Shown here: in pieces, positions 8,198-15,204 of the stretch | How the letters are laid out: every line of letters starts with the position of its first letter | Position numbering within the stretch: position 1 is the first letter of the stretch | NCBI GenBank assembly: GCA_003539495.1 | Contig: DPPB01000041.1 | Coordinates: 38,076-57,518, forward strand | Reading direction: 5' to 3' | Length of the DNA stretch: 19,443 nucleotides | Source of the DNA: Oscillibacter sp. | Lineage (GTDB): Bacteria > Bacillota > Clostridia > Oscillospirales > Oscillospiraceae | Notes under the pieces: model-generated | Database searches by the model: none | What the model saw: the letters and a program-made list of their open reading frames with translations, nothing else | What the model was told of the DNA's origin: nothing | Program-made: the position numbers and the translations under genes

Positions 8198-8524
8198 ATG
8201 CAAAAGGCGAATTTACAGGACATTTTTCTCACCAAGGTGCGCAAGCAGGCCCTTTCCGTCACGGTATTTCTGATGAACGGCTTCCAGCTGCGGGGCACCA
8301 TCACCGGCTTCGACAGCTTTTCCCTGGTGCTGGACAGCGACGGCCGCCAGCAGTTCATCTACAAGCATGCCATCTCCACCATTGTCCCCCTGCGCCCCAT
8401 CTCTCTGCAGGAGGAGGCCGGGGACAATGAACAGCGGGATTGCCGAAAAAGTGAAAATATAACACCAACAGTAAAGTATCAAAAACTTAGGCAGGATGCT
8501 GAAACGGCCCTTTCCGCACCCTGA
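8198..8524 (+). CDS. hfq: RNA chaperone Hfq with extended C-terminus
   Basis: Hfq is a hexameric Sm-fold RNA chaperone. Residues 1-68 form the core: NLQDIFL with the proximal-face Gln near position 7, the Sm1 region (VTVFLMNGFQLRGTITGFDSFSLVL) and the Sm2 motif YKHAIST (55-61). The start has a good AAAAAGGAG site. The total of 108 residues is long for Firmicutes Hfq, which is usually about 70-80. The extra tail (about residues 76-108) is encoded by an AT-rich stretch with codons rare in neighbouring genes (ATA, AGG, ACA, CCA). The gene sits between miaA and a membrane-protein gene that begins 14 bp later, suggesting co-transcription. Confidence 0.95.
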   Translation: MQKANLQDIFLTKVRKQALSVTVFLMNGFQLRGTITGFDSFSLVLDSDGRQQFIYKHAISTIVPLRPISLQEEAGDNEQRDCRKSENITPTVKYQKLRQDAETALSAP

Positions 8525-8538
8525 GCAAAGGAGCAGCC

Positions 8539-9753
8539 ATGAGATCCACCCCCATTTTCAAAATATTATCCGCTGCGGTGCTGGCCGCCGTGGTGGTGCT
8601 GCTGGGTGTTCAGACGTACCGGTATTTCCATCGGCCCCTGTCCGTGTCCGCGGCCTATACCAGCCAGGTGTCGGATTCCATCTCCGTCACAGGCTGGGTG
8701 GTCCGGCAGGAGACGGCTCTGCCGGAGGTTTCCGGCACGCTGTTGCGCCAGGTGCAGGAGGGGGAAAAGGTCCATGCGGGCCAAACCGTGGCTGTGTCCT
8801 ACGCTAGTAAGAGCGCCTTGGAGACCGTGAAGGAGCTGGAGGATGCGGAGCTGAAGCTGCAGCAGCTTCAGTTTGCCCGCAGCTCCTTTTTGGATAGTGA
8901 CGCCGCCCTGAAGGTGGACAGCGATGTGTCCGACAGCATTCTGGGGCTGCGCGCCGTTGTGGCCGGGGGAGATTACTCTGTGGCTGCCGAGGCCATGGCC
9001 GGGGTAAAGACTGCCGTGTTAAAGCGCAGCTACAGCTATGAATCCCTGGATCAGATCGACGCGGAGATCGAGAGCACCCGCTCCTCCATCTCCGCGCTCC
9101 AGGACCGGCTCTCCGGCGCAACAGCGGTGCAGACCGCCGCTGCGGGCTATTTCAGCGGCTCCACCGATGGCTGCGAGGGGACGCTGACCCCGGCGTTTTT
9201 AGAGGGGGTCACCCCTTCTCAGCTGAATAGCCTCTCCGCCTCTGCCGCCGTGAAGAACGCGGGCAAGATCATCACCAGCAGCACCTGGTACTATGCCGCC
9301 GTCCTGCCTGCGGCGGAGGCCGAGGAGCTGGAGGTGGGCCAGGAGGTCACCCTGCGCCTGAGCAAGGGTCTCAAGCAGGACGCCCCGGCCCATGTTCAAT
9401 CCATCAGCAACCAGGAGGACGGCCAGGTGGCCGTTGTGTTTGCCTGCACCCGTTATATCTCTCAGGTAACGCTTCTGCGCCGCCAGCAGGCGGAGATCAT
9501 TCTGCGGGAGTACAGCGGCATCCGGGTCCCCACCGCCGCCCTGCGCATGGATGAATCCGGGCAGCTGGGCGTCTACTGTCAGATCGGCGCCTATGTATAC
9601 TTAAAGCCCGTGGACCTGATTTATAAGGGCAGCGGCTTCTGCCTGGTGCGGCGCGCCGAAGGCGCATCGGGAGAGCGGGCCCTGCGGCAGGGGGATCTGG
9701 TGATCTCCACGGCCCAGCAGCTTACGGACGGAATGATACTTCCGGACAGCTGA
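8539..9753 (+). CDS. HlyD-like membrane-anchored adaptor protein
   Basis: The 404-residue protein has an N-terminal membrane anchor (about residues 8-24) followed by an extracytoplasmic part. Residues about 50-90 (VTGWVVRQE... GTLLRQVQEGEKVHAGQTVA) resemble the lipoyl/barrel-hairpin fold of HlyD/RND adaptor proteins. A charged helical region follows at about 92-200, including a likely coiled coil at 92-113 and 165-193. A second beta-rich half (250-404) has VGQEVTLRL and IRVPTAALR, typical of adaptor beta-barrel and membrane-proximal domains. No transporter gene is adjacent, so its partner is unknown. A clear AAAGGAG precedes the start, 14 bp after the hfq stop. Position next to yggS-sepF-divIVA hints at an envelope or division role, which is inference. 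Confidence 0.75.
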   Translation: MRSTPIFKILSAAVLAAVVVLLGVQTYRYFHRPLSVSAAYTSQVSDSISVTGWVVRQETALPEVSGTLLRQVQEGEKVHAGQTVAVSYASKSALETVKELEDAELKLQQLQFARSSFLDSDAALKVDSDVSDSILGLRAVVAGGDYSVAAEAMAGVKTAVLKRSYSYESLDQIDAEIESTRSSISALQDRLSGATAVQTAAAGYFSGSTDGCEGTLTPAFLEGVTPSQLNSLSASAAVKNAGKIITSSTWYYAAVLPAAEAEELEVGQEVTLRLSKGLKQDAPAHVQSISNQEDGQVAVVFACTRYISQVTLLRRQQAEIILREYSGIRVPTAALRMDESGQLGVYCQIGAYVYLKPVDLIYKGSGFCLVRRAEGASGERALRQGDLVISTAQQLTDGMILPDS

Positions 9754-9863
9754 CCCGAGCGCAGACAGAGAAAAATAGGGCGGCACTGCTGCCTAAGGTG
9801 GTTAATTTTCTGCCGGAGGATCCCCCGGGGGACCTTCTACAGCTGAATAAAGGAGGAGTTTCC

Positions 9864-10559
9864 ATGTCTATTTCCGAAAATATTGCCGCCATCCGGCGGG
9901 AGATTCACCTGGCTGCCGCCAAGACCGGCCGCGCCGGGGCGGATATAACCCTGGTGGGTGCCAGCAAAATGAATGATGCCGCTGCCTGCCGAGAGGCCAT
10001 CGCTGCCGGCATCGACGTGCTGGGGGAAAATCGTGTCCAGGAGATGACCCAAAAGCTGGCTGAAAACGCTTATGACGGCGTGCCGCTGCACTTCATCGGC
10101 CATCTCCAGCGCAACAAGGTCAAGCAGGTGGTGGGTAAGGCAGCGCTGATCCAATCCGTCAGCTCCACGGCTTTGCTGGACGAGATCGAAAAGAACGCTG
10201 AAAAGATTGGCATCGTCCAGGACATTCTGCTGGAGGTGAATATCGGCGGCGAGGAGGCCAAGAGCGGCTTTGCCCCCGGCGCCCTGAATGAGGCTGCCTG
10301 CTATGCCAAAACGCTCCCCCATGTGCGGGTGCTGGGCCTCATGACCATTCCCCCGGTGGAGACGGAGCCCCATGGAAATATGCCCCTTTTTGCACGGATG
10401 AAGGCACTTTATGTTGACATAAACAAAAATATATACGATAATAAATTAAAGTATCTTTCCATGGGCATGAGCGGGGATTATGCCGAGGCCATTGAGGCCG
10501 GCAGCAATATGATCCGTGTGGGAACGGCCATTTTCGGCGCCAGAAATTACAGCAAGTAA
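9864..10559 (+). CDS. yggS: YggS/PROSC-family pyridoxal phosphate homeostasis protein
   Basis: Members bind PLP without a known catalytic reaction and keep vitamin B6 and amino-acid pools balanced; in Firmicutes the orthologue is YlmE in the division cluster. The 231-residue product shows the PLP-lysine motif LVGASK (K35), GENRVQE (54-60), HFIGHLQRNK (76-85), GLMTIPP, SMGMSGD (199-205) and the phosphate-binding RVGTAIFG (218-225). The start at 9864 follows AAAGGAGGAG; an in-frame GTG start at 9798 reads through the leader and is rejected. sepF begins 20 bp after the stop. Codons 184-195 are markedly AT-rich and contain a consensus-like promoter. Confidence 0.93.
   Translation: MSISENIAAIRREIHLAAAKTGRAGADITLVGASKMNDAAACREAIAAGIDVLGENRVQEMTQKLAENAYDGVPLHFIGHLQRNKVKQVVGKAALIQSVSSTALLDEIEKNAEKIGIVQDILLEVNIGGEEAKSGFAPGALNEAACYAKTLPHVRVLGLMTIPPVETEPHGNMPLFARMKALYVDINKNIYDNKLKYLSMGMSGDYAEAIEAGSNMIRVGTAIFGARNYSK
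10414..10442 (+). promoter_or_regulatory. Promoter inside the 3' part of yggS
   Basis: TTGACA (10414-10419), a 17-bp spacer and GATAAT (10437-10442) match a housekeeping promoter with one mismatch. Transcription would start near 10449 and give sepF about 130 nt of leader. The surrounding 45 bp are far more AT-rich than the rest of the gene. Confidence 0.65.
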
Positions 10560-10579
10560 ATGCGGGAGGTTATATAGCC

Positions 10580-11035
10580 ATGAGCTTGATGGACGAATTT
10601 AAGAAGATTATTCACCCCTATGATGATGAGGATTATGATTACGAGGAGGAGCAGCAGTTTCCCACCCAGCGGCCCGGTAAGGACTCCTATTTTGATGACC
10701 GGAAGGAGGACCGCCGGGGCGACGATCGCCGCAACAAGGTGGTAAACATCCACGCCACCACCCAGCTGAAGGTAGTGCTGGTGAAGCCGGAGCGCTTTGA
10801 AAACGCCTCCGAGATTGCAGACCACCTGCGGGAAAAGCGCACAGTGGTGCTGAATTTGGAGTCCACGAATAAGGATATCGCACGCCGCCTCATTGACTTT
10901 CTCTCCGGTGTGGCCTACGCCGGGGACGGCAAGATCAAAAAGGTCTCCGCCAACACCTACATCATCACGCCCTACTCTGTGGACCTCATGGGAGACCTCA
11001 TCGATGAGCTGGAGAGCAGCGGCCTGTACCTGTAA
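10580..11035 (+). CDS. sepF: Cell division protein SepF
   Basis: SepF anchors FtsZ filaments to the membrane and shapes the division septum. The 151-residue protein has an N-terminal amphipathic segment (MSLMDEFKKII) expected to bind membrane, an acidic Asp/Glu/Tyr-rich linker (about 13-50), and the SepF core (about 53-145): VVNIHATTQLKVVLVKPERFENA, VVLNLE, ARRLIDFLSGVAYA and KKVSANTYIITP. The GGGAGG site precedes the ATG. It is between yggS and divIVA as in the ylm cluster, but ylmG and ylmH are absent. Its final bases (GGC CTG TAC CTG TAA GG) recur 220 bp downstream with one synonymous change. Confidence 0.95.
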   Translation: MSLMDEFKKIIHPYDDEDYDYEEEQQFPTQRPGKDSYFDDRKEDRRGDDRRNKVVNIHATTQLKVVLVKPERFENASEIADHLREKRTVVLNLESTNKDIARRLIDFLSGVAYAGDGKIKKVSANTYIITPYSVDLMGDLIDELESSGLYL

Positions 11036-11037
11036 GG
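11021..11037 (+). repeat. sepF 3'-end direct repeat, original copy
   Basis: GGCCTGTACCTGTAAGG covers the last four codons and stop of sepF. The second copy is at 11241-11257, exactly 220 bp away, with one difference (CTG to CTA, both Leu). Confidence 0.75.
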
Positions 11038-11293
11038 ACACGCAGCGGTTCAAAAGCCTCGCAGAGTTTGCCGCCCGCAGGCGGCAAAAAATTCAAATCA
11101 TTTTCTCTCGCGACATGTGCGTGAGAGAAAATACCGCTCAGGCTGCCAGTGTGGAATTTTGCCGCAAGTCGGCAAATTATGCGCGCAGCAGACTGCAAGC
11201 CTTTTGTCGGAAAAATCCAAAGGATTTTTCGACAGTTCCTGGCCTATACCTGTAAGGGCTGCCGGACAGATAAGATAGTACGGAGGGATAGCT
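11036..11293 (+). other. Hairpin array between sepF and divIVA
   Basis: Four stems occur in about 170 bp: TTGCCGCC/GGCGGCAA followed by AAAA (about 11069-11088); ATTTTCTCTC/GAGAGAAAAT (about 11098-11130); TTGCCG/CGGCAA (about 11158-11174); and TGTCG(G)AAAAATCC/GGATTTTTCGACA near 11204-11233. The array is flanked by the true sepF end and a copy of it (11241-11257). There is no gene; the divIVA ribosome binding site GGAGGG lies at 11282-11287. The first stem could work as a weak terminator, but its tail on the plus strand is A-rich. Confidence 0.7.
11241..11257 (+). repeat. sepF 3'-end direct repeat, downstream copy
   Basis: GGCCTATACCTGTAAGG matches 16 of 17 bases of the sepF terminus and still reads Gly-Leu-Tyr-Leu-stop. 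It lies right after the hairpin array and upstream of divIVA. Confidence 0.75.
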
Positions 11294-12085
11294 ATGTTCA
11301 CACCACAGGAAGTTTCCGAGAAAACGTTCCCCAAATCCCCATCCTTTTCCAGCGGATATGACTTGGCCGCTGTGGATGAGTTTTTAGACACACTGACCGA
11401 GGACTATACCGCCCTGTATAAGGAAAACGCGGCGCTGAAAACCAAGCTGAAGATCCTGGCGGAGAAGGTGGAGGAATATCGCGCCACTGAGGACACCATG
11501 CGCTCCATGCTGCTGGCCGCTCAGAAGATGGCAGCCTCTATGACCGAGGAGGCCAAGGAAAAGGGCGAAAAGACCCTGGCAGATGCCCGGCAGGAGAGCG
11601 AGAAGCTCCTGACCGACGCACGAAACGCCGCCGACGAGCTCAACCGGGATCTGGCCCGCAAGACGGAAGCGGCCCGGCAGAAGCTAAGCGCTGCCGAAAC
11701 GGCCATGAAGGATTACATTGCTAAGAGCCTTGCCATGTGCCTGGACCAGGTGGATTACCTGGAAAAGCTGCCTCATAGTGAGTTGCCTACGGCCCAGGCC
11801 CCTGCTCAGGAGCCTGTCGACCAGGAGCCGGCGGCAGAGGCGGCCCCGGCCCCGGAGCAACCTGCCGAGGGCGAGGCGCCCCAGGAGACTGCCCCGGAGG
11901 AAAAACCCGCCCAGGAGCCGACCCCCAGCCAGGATACCGCCCAGTTGATCGAAAAGGATATTCTGGCGGCCTACGACGAGGAAAAGCCCGCCCAGCCGCT
12001 GCCGGCGGACACGGATTTTCGCTCCGAGTTCAAGCTGGATTTAGACGAGCTGAAGTTCGGCCGCAACTACGAGCCTGATAAATAA
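11294..12085 (+). CDS. divIVA: DivIVA-domain septum/pole scaffold protein
   Basis: DivIVA proteins bind negatively curved membrane at septa and poles and recruit division or cell-wall factors. The 263-residue product begins with the DivIVA signature (F-TPQEVSEKTF... GYDLAAVDEFLDTLTEDY, residues 2-39), which carries the membrane-binding region. A long coiled coil follows (about 38-165; heptad-rich LKTKLKILAEKVEEY, KGEKTLADARQESEKLL). A Pro/Glu/Ala-rich disordered stretch (about 175-235) and a short conserved-looking end (FRSEFKLDLDELKFG) complete it. The start has GGAGGG at good spacing. It lies third in the yggS-sepF-divIVA order. Confidence 0.93.
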   Translation: MFTPQEVSEKTFPKSPSFSSGYDLAAVDEFLDTLTEDYTALYKENAALKTKLKILAEKVEEYRATEDTMRSMLLAAQKMAASMTEEAKEKGEKTLADARQESEKLLTDARNAADELNRDLARKTEAARQKLSAAETAMKDYIAKSLAMCLDQVDYLEKLPHSELPTAQAPAQEPVDQEPAAEAAPAPEQPAEGEAPQETAPEEKPAQEPTPSQDTAQLIEKDILAAYDEEKPAQPLPADTDFRSEFKLDLDELKFGRNYEPDK

Positions 12086-12100
12086 ACGGGAAACCAAGCC

Positions 12101-12131
12101 ATGCAGAGGCTCGCAGCGCAAGCCTCTGCAT
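12101..12131 (+). terminator. Probable terminator after divIVA
   Basis: A perfect 11-bp stem (ATGCAGAGGCT with AGCCTCTGCAT) with a 9-nt loop begins 16 bp after the divIVA stop. The downstream tract AGTTCATTCTGTC is only mildly T-rich, so termination efficiency is uncertain. Confidence 0.5.
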
Positions 12132-12190
12132 AGTTCATTCTGTCTTCGTGTCCTGCTGCCCCGGATTTTTATAGTACCCCCCGACTTTGC

Positions 12191-12245
12191 GTAGAGGTGG
12201 GGTCCTGCCCCACCCCCGGACATATGCCGCATATTTTGCAAACGA
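12191..12245 (+). repeat. GTAGAGGTGGGG hairpin and tail before REP copy 5
   Basis: GGTGGGG/CCCCACC pair around TCCTG (about 12196-12214). The tail CCGGACATATGCCGCATATTT plus TTGCAAACGA then leads into the REP palindrome. It is a diverged member of the two-part leader module seen at 6659 and 15955. Confidence 0.6.
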
Positions 12246-12296
12246 TGTCATTGCGAGCCGTTGGCCGGCGTCACTGGCGCGGCGATCCGCAATACC
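12246..12296 (+). repeat. REP-like palindrome, copy 5 (HAD gene leader)
   Basis: TGTCATTGCGAGCCG and GCGGCGATCCGCAATACC match the family; the GGCAATCC arm has one change (GGCGATCC) and the central stem is degenerate. It ends 52 bp before the start of the phosphatase gene. Confidence 0.78.
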
Positions 12297-12348
12297 CTCT
12301 GTACTGCGTGCGCCGCACCCCCTATCACAACCAAAAGGAGATCCCCCC

Positions 12349-13227
12349 ATGGAAAAACCCATCATTGCCCTGCTGTACGACTTTGATAAAACCCTCTGCA
12401 CCACCGACATGGAGGACTATACCTTTATTCCTGCCCTGGGCTATCAGCCCGCCGAGTTCTGGAAAAAGGCCAATACCTTTGGCTTCACCAACCGTATGGA
12501 CGGCCTGCTGGCCTATATGTATACCATGATCGAGGAGTGCCGGGCGCAAAATATTCGTCTGGATCGTGATTTCCTGGTGCGCTGCGGCCACGGCATAGAG
12601 CTGTTCCCCGGGGTGAAGGATTGGTTTGGCCGCATCAACGCCTTCGGCCGGAGCCTGGGTGTGGATGTGGAGCACTATGTCATCTCCTCCGGCCTGCGGG
12701 AGATCATCGAGGGCAGCGGCATCAGCCACGAGTTTAAGGAGATTTACGCCTGCGAGTTTTTCTATAATGAGGAAGGTCTGGCTTCCTGGCCCAAGCTGGA
12801 TGTTAATTTCACCAATAAGACCCAGTTTGTCTACCGCATCAATAAGGGCGTGCTGGACGTGTCCGACGACCGCACCCTGAACGCCTCCATGCCCGATGAC
12901 AGCAAGCGCATCCCCTTTACCAACATGATCTACATTGGCGACGGCCTATCCGACGTACCCTGCATGAAGATGATGCGGTCCTACGGCGGTGAGGCCATCG
13001 CCGTGTATCAGGAGGAGAACCGCCAGGGGGTGGAGGATCTGCTGAGCAAGGGTCGGGTGGATTTCATTTTCCCTGCGGACTATCGGGCGGGCACGGCCCT
13101 GGAGAGCACCGTGCAGAACATCATCCGCAAAATGGCCATCGTGGACGCCCTGACCGAGGAGAATGCCCGCCAGCTCCGGCAGACCGGGCGGGGCGACCTG
13201 CCCTACCAGGCCAGCCTGTTTGAGTAA
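12349..13227 (+). CDS. HAD-family phosphatase (phosphoserine phosphatase-like)
   Basis: This 292-residue cytoplasmic protein belongs to the HAD superfamily, which dephosphorylates small molecules through an aspartyl-phosphate. Motif I is D11-F-D13-K-T-L, motif II is ISSG (112-115), a lysine candidate for motif III is K157 or K186, and motif IV is GDGLSD (197-202). The region between motifs I and II is helical, as in C1-cap phosphatases. The substrate cannot be read from sequence. The start at 12349 follows AAAAGGAG; the open frame further upstream runs through the REP repeat and is rejected. It appears monocistronic, between the divIVA hairpin and a strong terminator. Confidence 0.82.
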   Translation: MEKPIIALLYDFDKTLCTTDMEDYTFIPALGYQPAEFWKKANTFGFTNRMDGLLAYMYTMIEECRAQNIRLDRDFLVRCGHGIELFPGVKDWFGRINAFGRSLGVDVEHYVISSGLREIIEGSGISHEFKEIYACEFFYNEEGLASWPKLDVNFTNKTQFVYRINKGVLDVSDDRTLNASMPDDSKRIPFTNMIYIGDGLSDVPCMKMMRSYGGEAIAVYQEENRQGVEDLLSKGRVDFIFPADYRAGTALESTVQNIIRKMAIVDALTEENARQLRQTGRGDLPYQASLFE

Positions 13228-13276
13228 CAAAAGACATGCGGCAGGCACCAAGCTCCTGCCGCACTCCGTCCTCATG

Positions 13277-13314
13277 AAAAAGCGTCCGGGACCCTCAGGT
13301 CCCGGACGCTTTTT
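13277..13314. terminator. Bidirectional intrinsic terminator
   Basis: A perfect 12-bp GC-rich stem (13282-13293 with 13298-13309, loop CTCA) is flanked by AAAAA on the left and TTTTT on the right. It therefore has a T-run on either strand and separates the convergent HAD gene (ends 13227) from the minus-strand peptidase gene (ends 13335). Confidence 0.93.
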
Positions 13315-13334
13315 GCCGCACAGCGCGCGGTATT

Positions 13335-15011
13335 TTACAGATAGTTCAGCGGATCCACGGCGGTGCCGTTGACATATACGCCAAAGTGGCAATGGCTGCC
13401 GGTGCTGATGCCGGTGGAGCCCATGTAGGCGATGAGCTGGCCCTTGTACACATGCTCACCGGAGCCAACCAGCAGGCTGCTGCAGTGGGCGTACAGGGTC
13501 ACCATGCCGTTGCCGTGGTCAATGCGGATCCGGTAGCCGTAGCCGCCATCCCATCCGGAGGCAACCACGGTGCCGCCGTCGGCGGCGTAGATGGGCGTGC
13601 CGTACCTGGCTGCGATGTCCAGGGCGCCGTGGTTGGAGGAGGCCCCGGCCACGCCGATATCCCGGTAGCCGAAATAGGAGGTAATAATGCCGCTGCAGGG
13701 CCAGCGCAGGCTGCCCGTAGCCGCCCAGGAGGGCCGCTCCTTGGTGCCCCGGGCCTGCAGCTCCGGGGTGGGCTGGCTCAGGGTGACCGCTGCCACCACA
13801 TCCCGGTTCACCTCGGCGCCGTTGATATAGGTGACGTTGGCGGTAACGTCCTCCTTGCCGTATACGCCGGGCTCCAGCACCTCGTAGTCACCCTCATAGA
13901 TGGACGGGTCATCCTGGTATTCTACGCTGTAGGCCACATCCTGCAGATAGCTCTGCCGCTCCACATCCACCACTGTCAGGTAGGGAACAGCGTTGCTGAT
14001 GGTCAGCGTATCGCCGGCGTGGATCAGGTCGGATTGGTAGCCGGGGTTCAGACTCAGGAGCCGTTCCACGCTCATCTCATGCTCCAGGGCGATGTCAAAG
14101 AATGTGTCCCCGCTCTGCACGGTGTAGGTCACGGCGCCCTCCTTGGTGGCGTTAAGCTTTTCGGCAATGTAGCCCAGGTTCATCATCAGGTCGGCGGACA
14201 CATACTCCTGACGAATGTCCACATCCTCCACGAAATAGCACTCCACGGTCTGGTCGGTGATGTAGCCGGTTTTCAGCTGCTCCAGCAGCTCCTCCATGGC
14301 GCCCTCATACTCCGTGGCTGCCACAGGCTCGCCATCCACATACAGTACATAGCCGTAGGCCACCTCTCCCAGCTGTCGGGAGAGCTTTGCCTCAAACTCC
14401 TGCTTGGTCTGCACGGTGCTGCGGGGCACGATGCGGGTCTTTCGGGTCAGCAGGGAGGTGTCTACGGTGTAGCTGTCGTAGCCAAGGGTCTGGCAGGTAA
14501 CGTCCTCAATATCCGCTGCCGCCTGGCGCACGACCCGGCCGGAGGCCACGGTGCCCAGATTCATGCCGTCATAGCTTACCGTTACACCGATGGTGTACAG
14601 ACTCAGGGTCACAGCGATGGCGGCCACGGCCACAGCGGAGCCTAAAAACCAGGCCGGGTGCAGCTTGATCCGCTCAAAGAGCACCTGCCAGCGGTTTCCG
14701 GTCCGGATGCGGAAGCGGCGAATACGGTACAGTCGTTCCCGGAAGCGGCTGGCAAACCGGGGGATATTGCCCCAAATGAAGAGTATGGCCTGGGCCAGCT
14801 TGTGGTCCGACTCCGGAAAGCGCCGGGCTCTCCGCTCCCGCACCATAAAGCGCAGGGCCTGCCGCAGCTGTTCCCATTTCCGCCGCAGCAGCTGCACCGT
14901 CCGGCGGGCCAGACCCTGCAGATCTGTATAGCGCTGCAGCAGGTCCGGGTGCTCGCCCAAATACCATAATATTTTTTTCGGCCCTTCCAAAAGCCGCTCC
15001 AAAATTCTCAT
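13335..15011 (-). CDS. Membrane-anchored LysM-G5-M23 peptidoglycan peptidase
   Basis: This is a 558-residue cell-wall protein. A cationic, cytoplasmic N-terminus (1-117, many Arg) leads to a single membrane helix (about 119-142). An extracytoplasmic spacer (145-292) follows, then a LysM domain (about 295-338: YTVQSGDTFFDIALEHEMS... LIHAGDTLTI), a G5 domain (about 342-412) and a C-terminal M23 lysostaphin-like peptidase (about 440-555). The zinc-site residues are visible as H461 and D465 (NHGALDIAA), H509 (YAHC) and H540/H542 (HCHFGVY). M23 enzymes cut peptidoglycan cross-bridges or stems, and all expected metal ligands are present, so activity is likely. An AGGATGG ribosome binding site precedes the ATG. 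It diverges from the XRE regulator gene. Confidence 0.9.
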   Translation of the reverse strand: MRILERLLEGPKKILWYLGEHPDLLQRYTDLQGLARRTVQLLRRKWEQLRQALRFMVRERRARRFPESDHKLAQAILFIWGNIPRFASRFRERLYRIRRFRIRTGNRWQVLFERIKLHPAWFLGSAVAVAAIAVTLSLYTIGVTVSYDGMNLGTVASGRVVRQAAADIEDVTCQTLGYDSYTVDTSLLTRKTRIVPRSTVQTKQEFEAKLSRQLGEVAYGYVLYVDGEPVAATEYEGAMEELLEQLKTGYITDQTVECYFVEDVDIRQEYVSADLMMNLGYIAEKLNATKEGAVTYTVQSGDTFFDIALEHEMSVERLLSLNPGYQSDLIHAGDTLTISNAVPYLTVVDVERQSYLQDVAYSVEYQDDPSIYEGDYEVLEPGVYGKEDVTANVTYINGAEVNRDVVAAVTLSQPTPELQARGTKERPSWAATGSLRWPCSGIITSYFGYRDIGVAGASSNHGALDIAARYGTPIYAADGGTVVASGWDGGYGYRIRIDHGNGMVTLYAHCSSLLVGSGEHVYKGQLIAYMGSTGISTGSHCHFGVYVNGTAVDPLNYL

Positions 15012-15031
15012 ATAAAAAAACCATCCTAAAG

Positions 15032-15057
15032 GTTACAAAATAGTTACAAAATAACTA
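15032..15057. promoter_or_regulatory. Candidate operator in the peptidase promoter
   Basis: Two perfect tandem copies of GTTACAAAATA (15032-15042 and 15043-15053) overlap a palindrome TAGTTA-N5-TAACTA (15041-15057). They cover the -10 and predicted start site of the minus-strand peptidase promoter, a position where a bound protein would repress. The adjacent divergent XRE gene is the obvious candidate regulator; this is inference. Confidence 0.5.
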
Positions 15058-15082
15058 TACCGCATTTTTCGCTCCACGTCAA
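15054..15082 (-). promoter_or_regulatory. Promoter of the M23 peptidase gene
   Basis: On the minus strand TTGACG (15082-15077), a 17-bp spacer and TATAGT (15059-15054) form a near-consensus housekeeping promoter. Transcription would begin near 15047 and give about 36 nt of leader. Confidence 0.8.
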
Positions 15083-15135
15083 GGCAAAAAGACCGGAAGA
15101 TCTGCCTTTTTTGTGGTAAAAGTAAAAAATACCCG

Positions 15136-15164
15136 TTTACAATTCGTATAAAATGCGGTATAAT
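15136..15164 (+). promoter_or_regulatory. Promoter of the XRE regulator gene
   Basis: TTTACA (15136-15141), a 17-bp spacer and a perfect TATAAT (15159-15164) form a strong promoter, with a start expected near 15171. Confidence 0.85.
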
Positions 15165-15204
15165 TTACTCCTTGTATAAGAAAAGGAGAGGAAGGGACAA
15201 CCTG

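Noticed and set aside
8440..8480. Promoter for the HlyD-like gene within the AT-rich hfq tail
   Set aside because: TTGCCG and TATAAC are present but only 12 bp apart; no pair has acceptable spacing.
12187..12348. N-terminal extension of the HAD phosphatase by 54 codons
   Set aside because: It reads through the leader repeat, while a good AAAAGGAG site and family-like start lie at 12349.
13386..14645. Plus-strand open frame (419 codons) opposite the M23 peptidase
   Set aside because: The minus frame encodes TM, LysM, G5 and M23 domains with its own promoter; the plus frame is Gly/Ala/Val/His-rich noise.
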